31,666 nucleotides of DNA from a virus, in IMG/VR virus record IMGVR_UViG_3300029624_000082, positions 1 through 31,666 of that record; one strand, 5' to 3'. The position numbers and the translations under genes are program-made. Each line of letters opens with the position of its first letter. Within the stretch, counting starts at the first letter, position 1. Below are positions 23,917 to 30,362 of this stretch, piece by piece. The notes below the pieces were generated by a model, which was given only the letters and a program-made list of their open reading frames with translations, was not told the DNA's origin and did not search any database.

Positions 23917-24213
23917 GTGAGGCGAGCATGGGAGACCATCGGCACCGTGGGTCTGTCCACCCTGATTGCCATCGCCCTCGTGAGCGGCACCGCCGCTATG
24001 GCGGCCGATGCCGACATCGATGCAGGACCATGGATCCCAGACCTGATCGGGTCTCTCGGCCCAAACGGCGCCCTGATCTATCTCATTTGGACAATTGGGC
24101 GATCCAACGGGATCCCGCTGACCGTCAGCGTCCGGATGAGTCCCGAGGACCGCGAAGCGCTAGACCGCATCTACAGGCGGATCACCGTCGTTATGAGACA
24201 CCTGGAAAAGTGA
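23917..24213 (+). CDS. Small membrane protein, holin candidate
   Basis: The GTG at 23917 is preferred over an upstream TTG because GGGAGG lies six bases before it. The product has 98 residues. A hydrophobic stretch at about 10-28 (TVGLSTLIAIALVSGTAAMA) could be a membrane helix or a signal peptide ending AMA-AD. A second hydrophobic segment is at about 45-63 (LIGSLGPNGALIYLIWTIG). A charged helix RMSPEDREALDRIYRRITVVM follows. Two hydrophobic helices and a charged tail fit a class II holin, which would time lysis. No endolysin was recognised beside it, so holin is a candidate only. Confidence 0.5.
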   Translation: MRRAWETIGTVGLSTLIAIALVSGTAAMAADADIDAGPWIPDLIGSLGPNGALIYLIWTIGRSNGIPLTVSVRMSPEDREALDRIYRRITVVMRHLEK

Positions 24214-24223
24214 GAGTTAGACA

Positions 24224-24694
24224 ATGGATCAAGATCTGGAAGTCACGCGCGATGAGGTCGCGGAGATCCTGCGCGAGCTGCTTACCGAGCTCGAGGAGAC
24301 CGTCGACGCCTACGAGGAGCCTGAGGTCAGCTACGATGCCGCGGACGCCGCAGAAGCAGCGATGTCCATCGCTCTCCGCATCGGCTCTGCGCTGGTCCCC
24401 ACGGCTTCGCCGATCGCCGCTGTACTGGCCGCGATCGCAGCTCCGGTCTCGTCGTTTGTGACCGGCCTCGTCGAGCAGGCGCAGGAGCGGTCGCGGACCG
24501 GGGAGCGGCTCGAGGAGCGCATCAGCACGGCATACGCCATGCGAGACGAGGCGCAGGGCAAGATCGACGAGCTGCTCTCGACGCCCCGTCGCGAGTTTGC
24601 CGAGCGGTTCCGCGTCTGGCGTCTCCGCAGACGCGTCCGTGAGCTCAGCCAGAAGATCACCCGACTCGAGGGCTACCGCGAGCCGTCGGAGTGA
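24224..24694 (+). CDS. Hypothetical membrane-associated helical protein
   Basis: A 156-residue protein with ATG at 24224 and weak Shine-Dalgarno. The acidic N-terminal helix (MDQDLEVTRDEVAEILREL) leads to a hydrophobic, Ala-rich stretch at about 50-82 (ALVPTASPIAAVLAAIAAPV), then a long charged coiled coil with Arg-rich end (FRVWRLRRRVRELSQKITRL). The hydrophobic stretch could be one or two membrane passages. It follows the holin-like gene, so a lysis or membrane role is possible, but family unknown. Confidence 0.6.
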   Translation: MDQDLEVTRDEVAEILRELLTELEETVDAYEEPEVSYDAADAAEAAMSIALRIGSALVPTASPIAAVLAAIAAPVSSFVTGLVEQAQERSRTGERLEERISTAYAMRDEAQGKIDELLSTPRREFAERFRVWRLRRRVRELSQKITRLEGYREPSE

Positions 24695-25260
24695 CTCGCG
24701 ATCGGGTCATCCTGCACGACGCGACGGACCGGTCGCTCTCGGTCTGGTGGCGCCTCGGCAATGCGATCGACGGGACGCCGCACCACTACGCGGTGCGCTC
24801 ACCGATGGATGCGCTGAGCCGCATCGAGCTCCACTGCAGCGTATACGGGCCGATCCGCGAGCTGCAGCTGTGGTGCCACGGGAACGCATTCGGCGCCTAC
24901 ATCGATGGCAAGCGGATCCGGACCATCGATCTCATCGCTGCGCTGTCTGGTTGCGTCACGGGGTACCTGTGGCTGCGCGCCTGCGAGGTCGCCGAGTCGC
25001 CGAGACTGATCGAGCGCCTCGCTCGAGAGCTCGACGTGACAGTGGTCGCGCACACAAACCGGATCAGCGCTGAGCCCATCTGGAGACCCCTCCGACATGG
25101 TGGCCTCGTCGCGCTGCGGCCTGGGGAGCGGCCGTTCTGGGACCCCAAACGTGACAGGTACACGCGCGGGCCCAAGAAGGGCAGGCGCCTGCCTGGATGC
25201 TCGGCCCTCAGAATGAGGCCCCCCTCACGGGCCACCGTGGACGGGGGACGCGTGTTCTGA
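24691..25260 (+). CDS. Caspase-hemoglobinase-fold-like protein (HG / AC motifs)
   Basis: A 189-residue protein, GTG start overlapping the previous stop (GTGA). Residues 57-65 LQLWCHGNA give a strand ending in His63-Gly64, and residues 92-101 YLWLRACEVA give a second strand ending in Ala97-Cys98. These two strand-end motifs, 35 residues apart, are the dyad layout of clan CD proteases (caspase/gingipain fold) and of DUF4347; a third strand VTVVAHTNRI follows, as in DUF4347. If active it would cut proteins; a lysis or host-takeover role is possible. The basic C-terminus (KRDRYTRGPKKGRR) is outside the domain. Not verified by search. Confidence 0.55.
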   Translation: MTRDRVILHDATDRSLSVWWRLGNAIDGTPHHYAVRSPMDALSRIELHCSVYGPIRELQLWCHGNAFGAYIDGKRIRTIDLIAALSGCVTGYLWLRACEVAESPRLIERLARELDVTVVAHTNRISAEPIWRPLRHGGLVALRPGERPFWDPKRDRYTRGPKKGRRLPGCSALRMRPPSRATVDGGRVF

Positions 25261-25264
25261 CCAG

Positions 25265-25331
25265 TGTTCCACGTGGAACACGCGTGCTACGTTCCACGTG
25301 GAACCATCACCTTCATGTTCCACGTGGAACA
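25265..25331. promoter_or_regulatory. parS-like palindrome triplet
   Basis: TGTTCCACGTGGAACA at 25265-25280 and 25316-25331, with GTTCCACGTGGAAC at 25291-25304 between them; centres are 25 and 26 bases apart. The last palindrome overlaps the first base of AAGGAG (25331-25336), the Shine-Dalgarno of the next gene. The gap from 25261 to 25342 holds nothing else. Same sequence and same relation to the Shine-Dalgarno as the pair near 16100. Confidence 0.7.
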
Positions 25332-25342
25332 AGGAGCAGAGA

Positions 25343-25852
25343 ATGTCCGCCATCAACGTGGTCGCCGTTACCCCCACCGAGGGTGACGAGCACGAGAACA
25401 CCACCACCGAAGGCTCGATTCACCGGGTGACCCTCCCGGCGAATTTCTGGTCGCCTGGCAAGGTCCTCTGCTATCGTGCCTCGGCCAACGTCAACGACAG
25501 CAATGCCATGGATACGCTGACCATGGGGCTCCGCTTCGGCGACGAATCGACCGTGACCGACAACGACGCACTGGCCACCAGCAATGCGGTCGACGTCGCG
25601 GACAACGACAAGTCGATGGTCGACATGACGCTAGTCTGCCGTGACGTCGGCGATGGCACGTACACCGTCGTCGCGATGGGCGTGATCTCCGACGCGGACG
25701 CCTCGGACATCCTGGTCAATCACGCAGTGGCGGTCGCGACCGCGTTCGATCCGTCCGATGTGACCTACCTCGACTACACGGCGGATTGGTCGGCAGCCAG
25801 CGCCGACGACGAGGTCGCCTGCATCGCTGCGGTCTGCTACGAGATCGCCTGA
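25343..25852 (+). CDS. Hypothetical beta-rich virion protein, 169 residues
   Basis: ATG at 25343 is chosen because AAGGAG lies six bases before it; an upstream in-frame ATG at 25298 would translate part of the palindrome array. The protein is acidic and beta-rich: SIHRVTLPANFWSPGKVLCY, DTLTMGLRFGDESTV, KSMVDMTLVCRDVGDG and a final EVACIAAVCYEIA. Small jelly-roll decoration or fibre proteins have this kind of composition. It starts its own expression unit, with two coupled genes after it. Family not recognised. Confidence 0.65.
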   Translation: MSAINVVAVTPTEGDEHENTTTEGSIHRVTLPANFWSPGKVLCYRASANVNDSNAMDTLTMGLRFGDESTVTDNDALATSNAVDVADNDKSMVDMTLVCRDVGDGTYTVVAMGVISDADASDILVNHAVAVATAFDPSDVTYLDYTADWSAASADDEVACIAAVCYEIA

Positions 25853-26145
25853 TGGCGGCCGCGACGCTCGTGGGCAATCAGGCGCAGACCGTGACGCTGT
25901 CCTCGACAGTAGGTCAGCGTCGACGCGTCGTCATGCCCAGTGGTGGGTTCCGATTCCTGCGCGTATATTCGGATTCCGAGCTGTATATCGAGCACATCGA
26001 CGCGGCCGATGAGTCGGACATCGGGGACTACATCGAGACGATCCCGGGCGGCATCGAGACTGTGCGGTACATCGGCCGCGGAGAGATCGCGCTGTCGCCG
26101 AGCTCGGCGGGCCAAGAGGTCGAGCTGACTGCGGTGCAGCAGTGA
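25852..26145 (+). CDS. Hypothetical small beta-rich protein, 97 residues
   Basis: ATG at 25852 overlaps the preceding stop (TGATG). The protein MAAATLVGNQAQTVTLSSTV has short strands (RRRVVMPSGGFRFLRVYS, ELYIEHIDAADESD) and ends with AGQEVELTAVQQ, compatible with a small beta sandwich. Coupling with its two neighbours suggests they make one virion part (fibre or decoration). Family not recognised. Confidence 0.6.
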   Translation: MAAATLVGNQAQTVTLSSTVGQRRRVVMPSGGFRFLRVYSDSELYIEHIDAADESDIGDYIETIPGGIETVRYIGRGEIALSPSSAGQEVELTAVQQ

Positions 26146-26846
26146 GCTGGCGGTACGTCCGAGCACTCGGCGCAGGTGGGCGGAGCGCGCTGGCCCGCCC
26201 CTTCTCGTTGGCGTCAACGACCCCGACGAGCGACACGTCCAGTCAGGTCGTAGCCGTCCGCGATGCAGGGGCGGGCTGGATCGAGGTCGACTACGACGAC
26301 GATGTCGCAGCAGACACCTCGCTGCCCGACGACGGCATCGTGATCCAACTGCTCGCTCCAAGCGATGTGCTGGGTCAGCCGATCGTCGATCCGGGAGCAG
26401 GAGAGTTCGTCCTGTCCCTCGAGCTCGACGCGGTGCCCCCAGATGGCGCGGTGGTCTCTCTCCTAGCCGCAGACTCGACCGACCTGCAGAGCGGGGACGC
26501 CCAGGGATTCGGGCTGATCTCGGACGGCACGACGGTGCAGCCTCGCCTAGTGACTAGGACGACGGAGATCGCGACCGCTACCGCGGACGCGACGATTCGT
26601 CGATTATCTTGGCAGAACGTGAAATTCAACGGAACCATCGCCAATCGACAGCGCGCGAGCACGGTCACGGGATGGACCGCTGCGAAGGCGATCGTCGAGT
26701 CGGTGACGGAGATCGGCGCGTCGGTCATCCCGAGCACGTACTGGTGCATCTCCGTCGGCCACACGGCCAGTGGCGCTGGAGGGACCCAGACGATCCGGTT
26801 CCGGCCCCGCATCTATGCTTTCCCGCCGGACGCGTTCCTCGGGTAG
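26142..26846 (+). CDS. Hypothetical virion protein, 234 residues (last late gene)
   Basis: GTG start at 26142 overlaps the preceding stop (GTGA). The sequence is beta-rich: QVVAVRDAGAGWIEVDYDDD, GEFVLSLELDAVPPDGAVV, and RLSWQNVKFNGTIANRQR in the middle, with a hydrophobic C-terminal part (YWCISVGHTASGAGG, then TIRFRPRIYAF). It is the last plus-strand gene and is followed at once by a perfect 9-bp terminator-like hairpin. Probably a fibre or decoration protein; no family recognised. Confidence 0.6.
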   Translation: MSWRYVRALGAGGRSALARPFSLASTTPTSDTSSQVVAVRDAGAGWIEVDYDDDVAADTSLPDDGIVIQLLAPSDVLGQPIVDPGAGEFVLSLELDAVPPDGAVVSLLAADSTDLQSGDAQGFGLISDGTTVQPRLVTRTTEIATATADATIRRLSWQNVKFNGTIANRQRASTVTGWTAAKAIVESVTEIGASVIPSTYWCISVGHTASGAGGTQTIRFRPRIYAFPPDAFLG

Positions 26847-26876
26847 GCTGTGACCCTTGGCCCTAAAGGTCACAGC
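26847..26876. terminator. Perfect 9-bp hairpin after the last late gene
   Basis: GCTGTGACC (26847-26855) and GGTCACAGC (26868-26876) around a 12-base loop, starting directly after the TAG at 26844-26846. No clear T run follows. It also lies just downstream of the minus-strand gene at 26949-27095, so it can serve both strands. Confidence 0.6.
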
Positions 26877-26939
26877 TCCCCGGACCGATGAGAGAAGCAG
26901 ATGGAGGGCACGGGCCCGGCCGGTAGCCACCGAGCCTGC
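26847..26939 (-). repeat. Dispersed repeat element, copy A (inverted)
   Basis: About 93 bases ending in the GCTGTGACC hairpin. Its reverse complement matches copies B and C nearly throughout, including GCAGGCTCGGTGGCTACCGG, CTCCATCTG, CTCTCATCGG and the hairpin stem. It fills most of the 102-base gap between the late operon and the first right-hand minus-strand gene. Confidence 0.75.
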
Positions 26940-26948
26940 GCGCAGCCC

Positions 26949-27095
26949 TCATCGCGTCATGAGGCCCTCTTGGGCGCTGCGCACCAGGCGCTCTGCGCGC
27001 CCGAACCCAGCAATGATCCCGGCCATGTAGGCGACGCCTAGGCTGGCCGCCCAGGCCGCGGCCAGTCCCAGCGCGATGACCTCTAGGCTCATCAT
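26949..27095 (-). CDS. Small membrane protein, 48 residues
   Basis: ATG at 27095 overlaps the previous stop (ATGATGAG), and the next ATG is one codon on. The product MMSLEVIALGLAAAWAASL is almost all one membrane helix (about residues 5-28, with AAAWAASLGVAYMAGIIAG), then a short basic tail. Too short for the usual cut-off but the coupling supports it. Possibly a small holin or antiholin; function unknown. Confidence 0.5.
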   Translation of the reverse strand: MMSLEVIALGLAAAWAASLGVAYMAGIIAGFGRAERLVRSAQEGLMTR

Positions 27096-27253
27096 CGGCG
27101 CCGCTGCCGCGGGGCCTTGGCTGCGGTGTCCCGCCACCGGCGGGCCAGGCGTCGAGCCATCTGGGCGGCTTGGGTCATGCCCCGCGCCTCGGCTTCCTGG
27201 GCTCGGCGGTCGGACTGGTCAGCTCGGGTCATGCACTCTTCGTAGGTCATCAT
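27092..27253 (-). CDS. Small charged helical protein, 53 residues
   Basis: The ATG at 27253 follows GAGGGAGACGAG. The product MMTYEECMTRADQSDRRAQE is a helix with a heptad-like pattern through the middle and a basic end (RWRDTAAKAPRQRRR). No family recognised. It overlaps the start of the membrane protein gene, which implies joint translation. A longer frame upstream begins ATGAGAAGG, but has no Shine-Dalgarno. Confidence 0.5.
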   Translation of the reverse strand: MMTYEECMTRADQSDRRAQEAEARGMTQAAQMARRLARRWRDTAAKAPRQRRR

Positions 27254-27309
27254 CTCGTCTCCCTCTGTCCTTCTCATCGGTCCAACTGCGGGCCTGGTGG
27301 AGTCAAATC

Positions 27310-27334
27310 GGTTGCGGGCGGGTTACCCGCAACC
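27310..27334 (-). terminator. 9-bp hairpin between the 84- and 53-residue genes
   Basis: GGTTGCGGG (27310-27318) and CCCGCAACC (27326-27334) around a 7-base loop, 5 bases after the stop of the 84-residue gene (stop at 27340). The minus strand then reads GATTTGACT, only weakly T-rich. It may end or attenuate transcription. Confidence 0.5.
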
Positions 27335-27339
27335 GCCCC

Positions 27340-27594
27340 TCACCCCTCCTCGAGAGCGCTCCAGACCTCGCAGACGAGGTCAATGAACCAGTGCTCCTCG
27401 AGGGCATCCTCGTCGAACCAGTCGATGAGGGGCACCATCTGACCGGTGCCATACTGCGGGACCATCTCCAGCCCGAAGTGCCGAGCGGCGGCCCGGCGGG
27501 CCCAGCCCGCATCCTGGGGGCTCGGCTGCTGCGCCGCGTAGGCGCTCTGGAGCCAGCTGGTGACTGCTTCGATGTTCTCGTTGGTCCGTTCCAT
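27340..27594 (-). CDS. Hypothetical protein, 84 residues
   Basis: ATG at 27594 follows AGAGGGAGACAAC, and a good promoter-like pair lies upstream. The product MERTNENIEAVTSWLQSAYA is helical and then has DWFDEDALEEHWFIDLVCEV, an acidic aromatic C-terminus. No motif recognised. The acidic, small, singly promoted character is common for phage accessory or anti-host proteins, but nothing shows this here. Confidence 0.6.
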   Translation of the reverse strand: MERTNENIEAVTSWLQSAYAAQQPSPQDAGWARRAAARHFGLEMVPQYGTGQMVPLIDWFDEDALEEHWFIDLVCEVWSALEEG

Positions 27595-27615
27595 GTTGTC
27601 TCCCTCTTTCTGTTT

Positions 27616-27644
27616 ATATTATCGGACCCATTTCCCTATGTCTA
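27616..27644 (-). promoter_or_regulatory. Sigma70-like promoter for the 84-residue gene
   Basis: On the minus strand TAGACA (5/6 to TTGACA), a 17-base spacer and TAATAT (4/6 to TATAAT) lie 20-50 bases before the ATG at 27594. A CCTAT/ATAGG inverted repeat overlaps the -35 and could be an operator. This is the most AT-rich place in the window. Confidence 0.5.
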
Positions 27645-27690
27645 TAGGAAAAAGATCAGGAATATTGCTCGCCCTGATGGCAGGCTGGTC

Positions 27691-27783
27691 GCAGGCTCGG
27701 TGGCTACCGGCCGGGCCCGTGCCCTCCATCTGATTCTCTCATCGGATCAGGGGGCTGTGACCTTTAGCAGACAAGGTCACAGC
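27691..27783 (+). repeat. Dispersed repeat element, copy B
   Basis: 93 bases, same sense as copy C, ending in hairpin GCTGTGACC/GGTCACAGC (27754-27783, loop TTTAGCAGACAA). Part of the 315-base gene-free stretch 27595-27909, which otherwise holds only the promoter above and copy C. Confidence 0.75.
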
Positions 27784-27813
27784 GCCATCCAAGCGCCGTC
27801 CACCAGGCCCCGC

Positions 27814-27901
27814 GCAGGCTCGGTGGCTACCGGCCGCTTCCCTCCATCTGCTTCTCTCATCGGTTCAGGGGGCTGTGACCTTTAGCAGACAAGGTCACAG
27901 C
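27814..27901 (+). repeat. Dispersed repeat element, copy C
   Basis: 88 bases, nearly identical to copy B apart from a short length difference after ACCGGCCG, with the same hairpin and identical loop at 27872-27901. The hairpin lies 8 bases after the stop of the tail-spike-like gene and may terminate it on the minus strand. Confidence 0.75.
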
Positions 27902-27909
27902 CCAGGCCA

Positions 27910-29037
27910 CTAGGGGCGGTAGCTAACCGCGGCCCCGTCGATGGCCTCGCCTCCCCAGACGAACGTGAGGCCGTCGAGACTTCCCCACCGGCTGGCCCCG
28001 CCATCCCAGCGGGTGCGCGCACCGTCCCCCATCGGGTCGCGCAGCAGGCCATAGATCACCGCGCCCTCCAATGCTCGTCGTGTGACCTTGACCCCGCCTA
28101 GCCGGTTCGCCGGATTCTCTAGGTGGGCAGTGTACACCCCCCGAATGTGCACGTTCGTGTGCCATTCGCCCCACTGGATCCCCACCCCGTTCGCTGACGC
28201 GACGACTTCCCAGGTTCCGCCGTAAAGCCCACCGTCGAGCAGGCATACCCCCGTACGCTGGCACACGAGGCGCCCACGTACTCCGGTCGTGTTGCCCCCG
28301 CGCAACCTGACCCCCGCTCCGTGCGAGCTCTCGATCGTGCCCGACGCCGCGGTGCCGCGGTAGTGCGGGTATACGTCGACGTAGTCAGGGCCCATGTCGT
28401 GGATCCAGTAGATCCGGTCCTCGATGTAGACCGGATCGTGCAGCCTCCAGTCCGGGTGGGGGACCACCGGGATCCGAGAGTGCTGCCACGGGGCGTGGGC
28501 CCCGAGATAGTCCTGCACTGCACCGGACCACTCGACCCGGACGCTCGAGTGGTGGCCGGCGATCGCACTCGATCCGCAGTCCCGGGCGAGGATCGTGCCG
28601 AGGTCTGCCCCGATCACGGTCGCGCCAGGCGTCTCGGAGACAGCGAGGCAGTCTCTCCGGGCCCGAGAGAGCACGAAGCCGTCGAACCGCGAGGTCCAGA
28701 CGTCTCCGAGCTCCACAAGGGTCTCGACGGATCGCTGGCTGTATACGGTAGATCCGGCCCCGGTGACGCGCACCTGCCCAACCCATGACGCGAGCCTGGA
28801 ATCGATACGGAGGGCGACGGCGGTGTCGGTGGCGACGATCTGCCCCGGGTAGACCGTGGCCTCATCGAGGTGCACCTCTACGGTCTCGTCGATCTGCCAC
28901 ACCCCGTCGCCCGGTCCTTCCCGCCAATCGAGCACGACCGGGTGCGTCGCAGCGGAAGCTGCGTCGAACGCAGCCTGCAGGGCCTCCGCCTCCGTTGTCG
29001 AGCCGTCGAAGAACGCCAGCGCTACGATCGTAGTCAT
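27910..29037 (-). CDS. Beta-helix tail-spike-like protein
   Basis: A 375-residue protein with a very good Shine-Dalgarno (AAGGAGGT, five bases before the ATG at 29037). The N-terminal region MTTIVALAFFDGSTTEAEAL has the pattern of the start of pectate-lyase-like phage proteins (a short parallel-coil cap with an AFDAASAA helix). Then repeated beta rungs follow: TVYSQRSVETLVELGDVWTS, DCLAVSETPGATVIGADLG, SGAVQDYLGAHAPW and GVCLLDGGLYGGTWEVVAS, as in a right-handed beta-helix. These proteins bind or cut surface polysaccharide. It is on the strand opposite the other virion genes, with its own terminator, so it may be an exchangeable accessory spike. Confidence 0.7.
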   Translation of the reverse strand: MTTIVALAFFDGSTTEAEALQAAFDAASAATHPVVLDWREGPGDGVWQIDETVEVHLDEATVYPGQIVATDTAVALRIDSRLASWVGQVRVTGAGSTVYSQRSVETLVELGDVWTSRFDGFVLSRARRDCLAVSETPGATVIGADLGTILARDCGSSAIAGHHSSVRVEWSGAVQDYLGAHAPWQHSRIPVVPHPDWRLHDPVYIEDRIYWIHDMGPDYVDVYPHYRGTAASGTIESSHGAGVRLRGGNTTGVRGRLVCQRTGVCLLDGGLYGGTWEVVASANGVGIQWGEWHTNVHIRGVYTAHLENPANRLGGVKVTRRALEGAVIYGLLRDPMGDGARTRWDGGASRWGSLDGLTFVWGGEAIDGAAVSYRP

Positions 29038-29073
29038 GAACTACCTCCTTGTGGAGCGTAGCCCGAACGGAGA

Positions 29074-29274
29074 TCACGGCGCCCGATGGCCCCCACGAGG
29101 ACGACCCCGCGGACCGCGGTCGGCCGGAGGCGCCTTGCGCCAGCGCCGAGCTGCAGGTCGCCGCAGCTCGGCCTCACGCCGGTAGCTGGCGGTGAGGCGA
29201 AGGATCGCGACCAGGCACACGAGCAGCGATGCGCCCTGGCATGCCCATGCGACGAGCTCGCCCAGCGTACTCAC
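29074..29274 (-). CDS. Small membrane protein with basic tail, 66 residues
   Basis: GTG at 29274 overlaps the lipoprotein stop (GTGA). One hydrophobic helix at about residues 8-28 (VAWACQGASLLVCLVAILRL), then a highly basic, Pro/Arg/Gly-rich tail (RREAELRRPAARRWRKAPP onward) that would be cytoplasmic. It could be a lysis accessory (holin or antiholin) or an inner-membrane partner of the lipoprotein; coiled-coil features of an i-spanin are absent. Confidence 0.5.
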   Translation of the reverse strand: MSTLGELVAWACQGASLLVCLVAILRLTASYRREAELRRPAARRWRKAPPADRGPRGRPRGGHRAP

Positions 29275-29441
29275 TGATCGACCCCAGTGTCGCTGGTAGG
29301 CAGCGGCAGCGTCACTTCGTGGGGGACGTATCGGCTGATCGAGACGCGGTAGCCACAGCCCGACAGGAGCGCGCCCAGCATCGCCGCGTAGATCACGAGG
29401 ACGACCGGCATGGGGAGGGTCAGCGATAGGACTCGCCTCAC
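29271..29441 (-). CDS. Small lipoprotein, outer-spanin-like
   Basis: A 56-residue product, GTG at 29441 overlapping the preceding stop (GTGA), and stop overlapping the next GTG. Basic MRR, a hydrophobic run (VVLVIYAAMLGALL) and a lipobox LLSGC with Cys29 form a type II signal peptide; the mature part is only about 28 residues (CGYRVSISRYVPHEVTLPLP). Small Pro-rich lipoproteins of this size are typical of Rz1-type outer spanins, which disrupt the outer membrane at lysis. The partner inner spanin is not clear. Implies a Gram-negative host. Confidence 0.6.
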   Translation of the reverse strand: MRRVLSLTLPMPVVLVIYAAMLGALLSGCGYRVSISRYVPHEVTLPLPTSDTGVDQ

Positions 29442-30088
29442 AGTCGCACCGGCATGATCAGAGCGACCGGGTCTTCGTCGGTCGAGTAGACCACGACAGG
29501 CTCGAGGGGATGAGCCCAGCGGACGCAGCCCGGCGGGGTGTCCACGGCACGGAGTGCTCGATCCACCATCTGGACGTAGCGGGCGTCTACGCAGACGCCT
29601 CCCCCGATCTCTACCCAGGGCAGGGCGAGTTCAGGCCGGGTGAGCTCGGACATCGCGCTCCAGCGACGCGCCACCGCGTCGCGGGCGGACGTTCTCGCCC
29701 GGCTCGCCTCGATGCTGCGAATGCCCTTCAGGGCCGCGTAGACATCTCTCTTTTGCCGAACTGCCTCTTCGTGGGCCTCCCTTGCGTGCTTCTGAGCCTC
29801 CGTCCAGACGGCCAGGCGCTCTTCGAGGTTCGCCCTAGCCTGCTCGAGACGCTCCTCGGATCTGGCAAGGAGGTCCGCCCATTCGGCCGACCCGAGCCTC
29901 GCCCGGTCGATGGCGCGGGCCCAGCCCGCCTCGACGCCATCGGGGCCCGGGCCCATGGCGTGGTCGAGCCCGATGAGCACTAGGACCCGGCCATCGCTGA
30001 CTGCAGCCTGCCCGGCGCAGGGGAATGGCTGGTCTAGGTGATCGATCTCGTGGCCCAGCAGGTCACGGATGGGCTTGGGGAGAGTCAC
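29438..30088 (-). CDS. Hypothetical coiled-coil protein, 216 residues
   Basis: GTG at 30088 overlaps the previous stop (GTGA), which excludes the longer upstream frame. The N-terminal part (TLPKPIRDLLGHEIDHLDQP) is folded, with a beta segment SDGRVLVLIGLDH. The middle (about 80-130) is a strong coiled coil: SEERLEQARANLEERLAVWT, EAQKHAREAHEEAVRQ. The C-terminal part is beta-rich (LALPWVEIGGGVCVDARYVQ, EPVVVYSTDEDPVALIMPV). No membrane segment. It precedes the lipoprotein and is coupled to it. Function unknown. Confidence 0.6.
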   Translation of the reverse strand: MTLPKPIRDLLGHEIDHLDQPFPCAGQAAVSDGRVLVLIGLDHAMGPGPDGVEAGWARAIDRARLGSAEWADLLARSEERLEQARANLEERLAVWTEAQKHAREAHEEAVRQKRDVYAALKGIRSIEASRARTSARDAVARRWSAMSELTRPELALPWVEIGGGVCVDARYVQMVDRALRAVDTPPGCVRWAHPLEPVVVYSTDEDPVALIMPVRL

Positions 30089-30351
30089 GGGACTGCCTTC
30101 AACAGGTCGATGACCTGCATCTTGTGCGGGGTCCAGGGCCACCCTCGGATGGCCCCCGCCTCCGCGAGGGCATTCCCGAGCTCCTCGAGCTCGGGCGTCC
30201 AGGCCGCGCCCGGCGATTGCGGCTCGGCCGCGATGGCGGCCCGAGCCGCGAAGCGGAAGGCGTGGTCGATTACGCCTTCGTTGGGGGGTTCTCCGGCCTT
30301 CACGCTGCGGGCGAGTGCCCGCAGCGAAGAGGTGTAGATATCGACTTCCAT
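30085..30351 (-). CDS. Hypothetical protein, 88 residues
   Basis: The ATG at 30351 is chosen because GGAG lies six bases before it and the leader matches those of the genes at 30822 and 31408; an ATG four codons earlier is also possible. The product MEVDIYTSSLRALARSVKAG is mostly helical, with an Ala/Arg-rich middle and the segment WTPELEELGNALAEAGAI. No family recognised. Confidence 0.55.
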   Translation of the reverse strand: MEVDIYTSSLRALARSVKAGEPPNEGVIDHAFRFAARAAIAAEPQSPGAAWTPELEELGNALAEAGAIRGWPWTPHKMQVIDLLKAVP

Positions 30352-30362
30352 GGAGGTCTCCA

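Noticed and set aside
26901-27041. 47-codon plus-strand frame from ATGGAGGGC inside repeat A
   Set aside because: No Shine-Dalgarno and lies within the repeat and opposite the coupled minus-strand gene.
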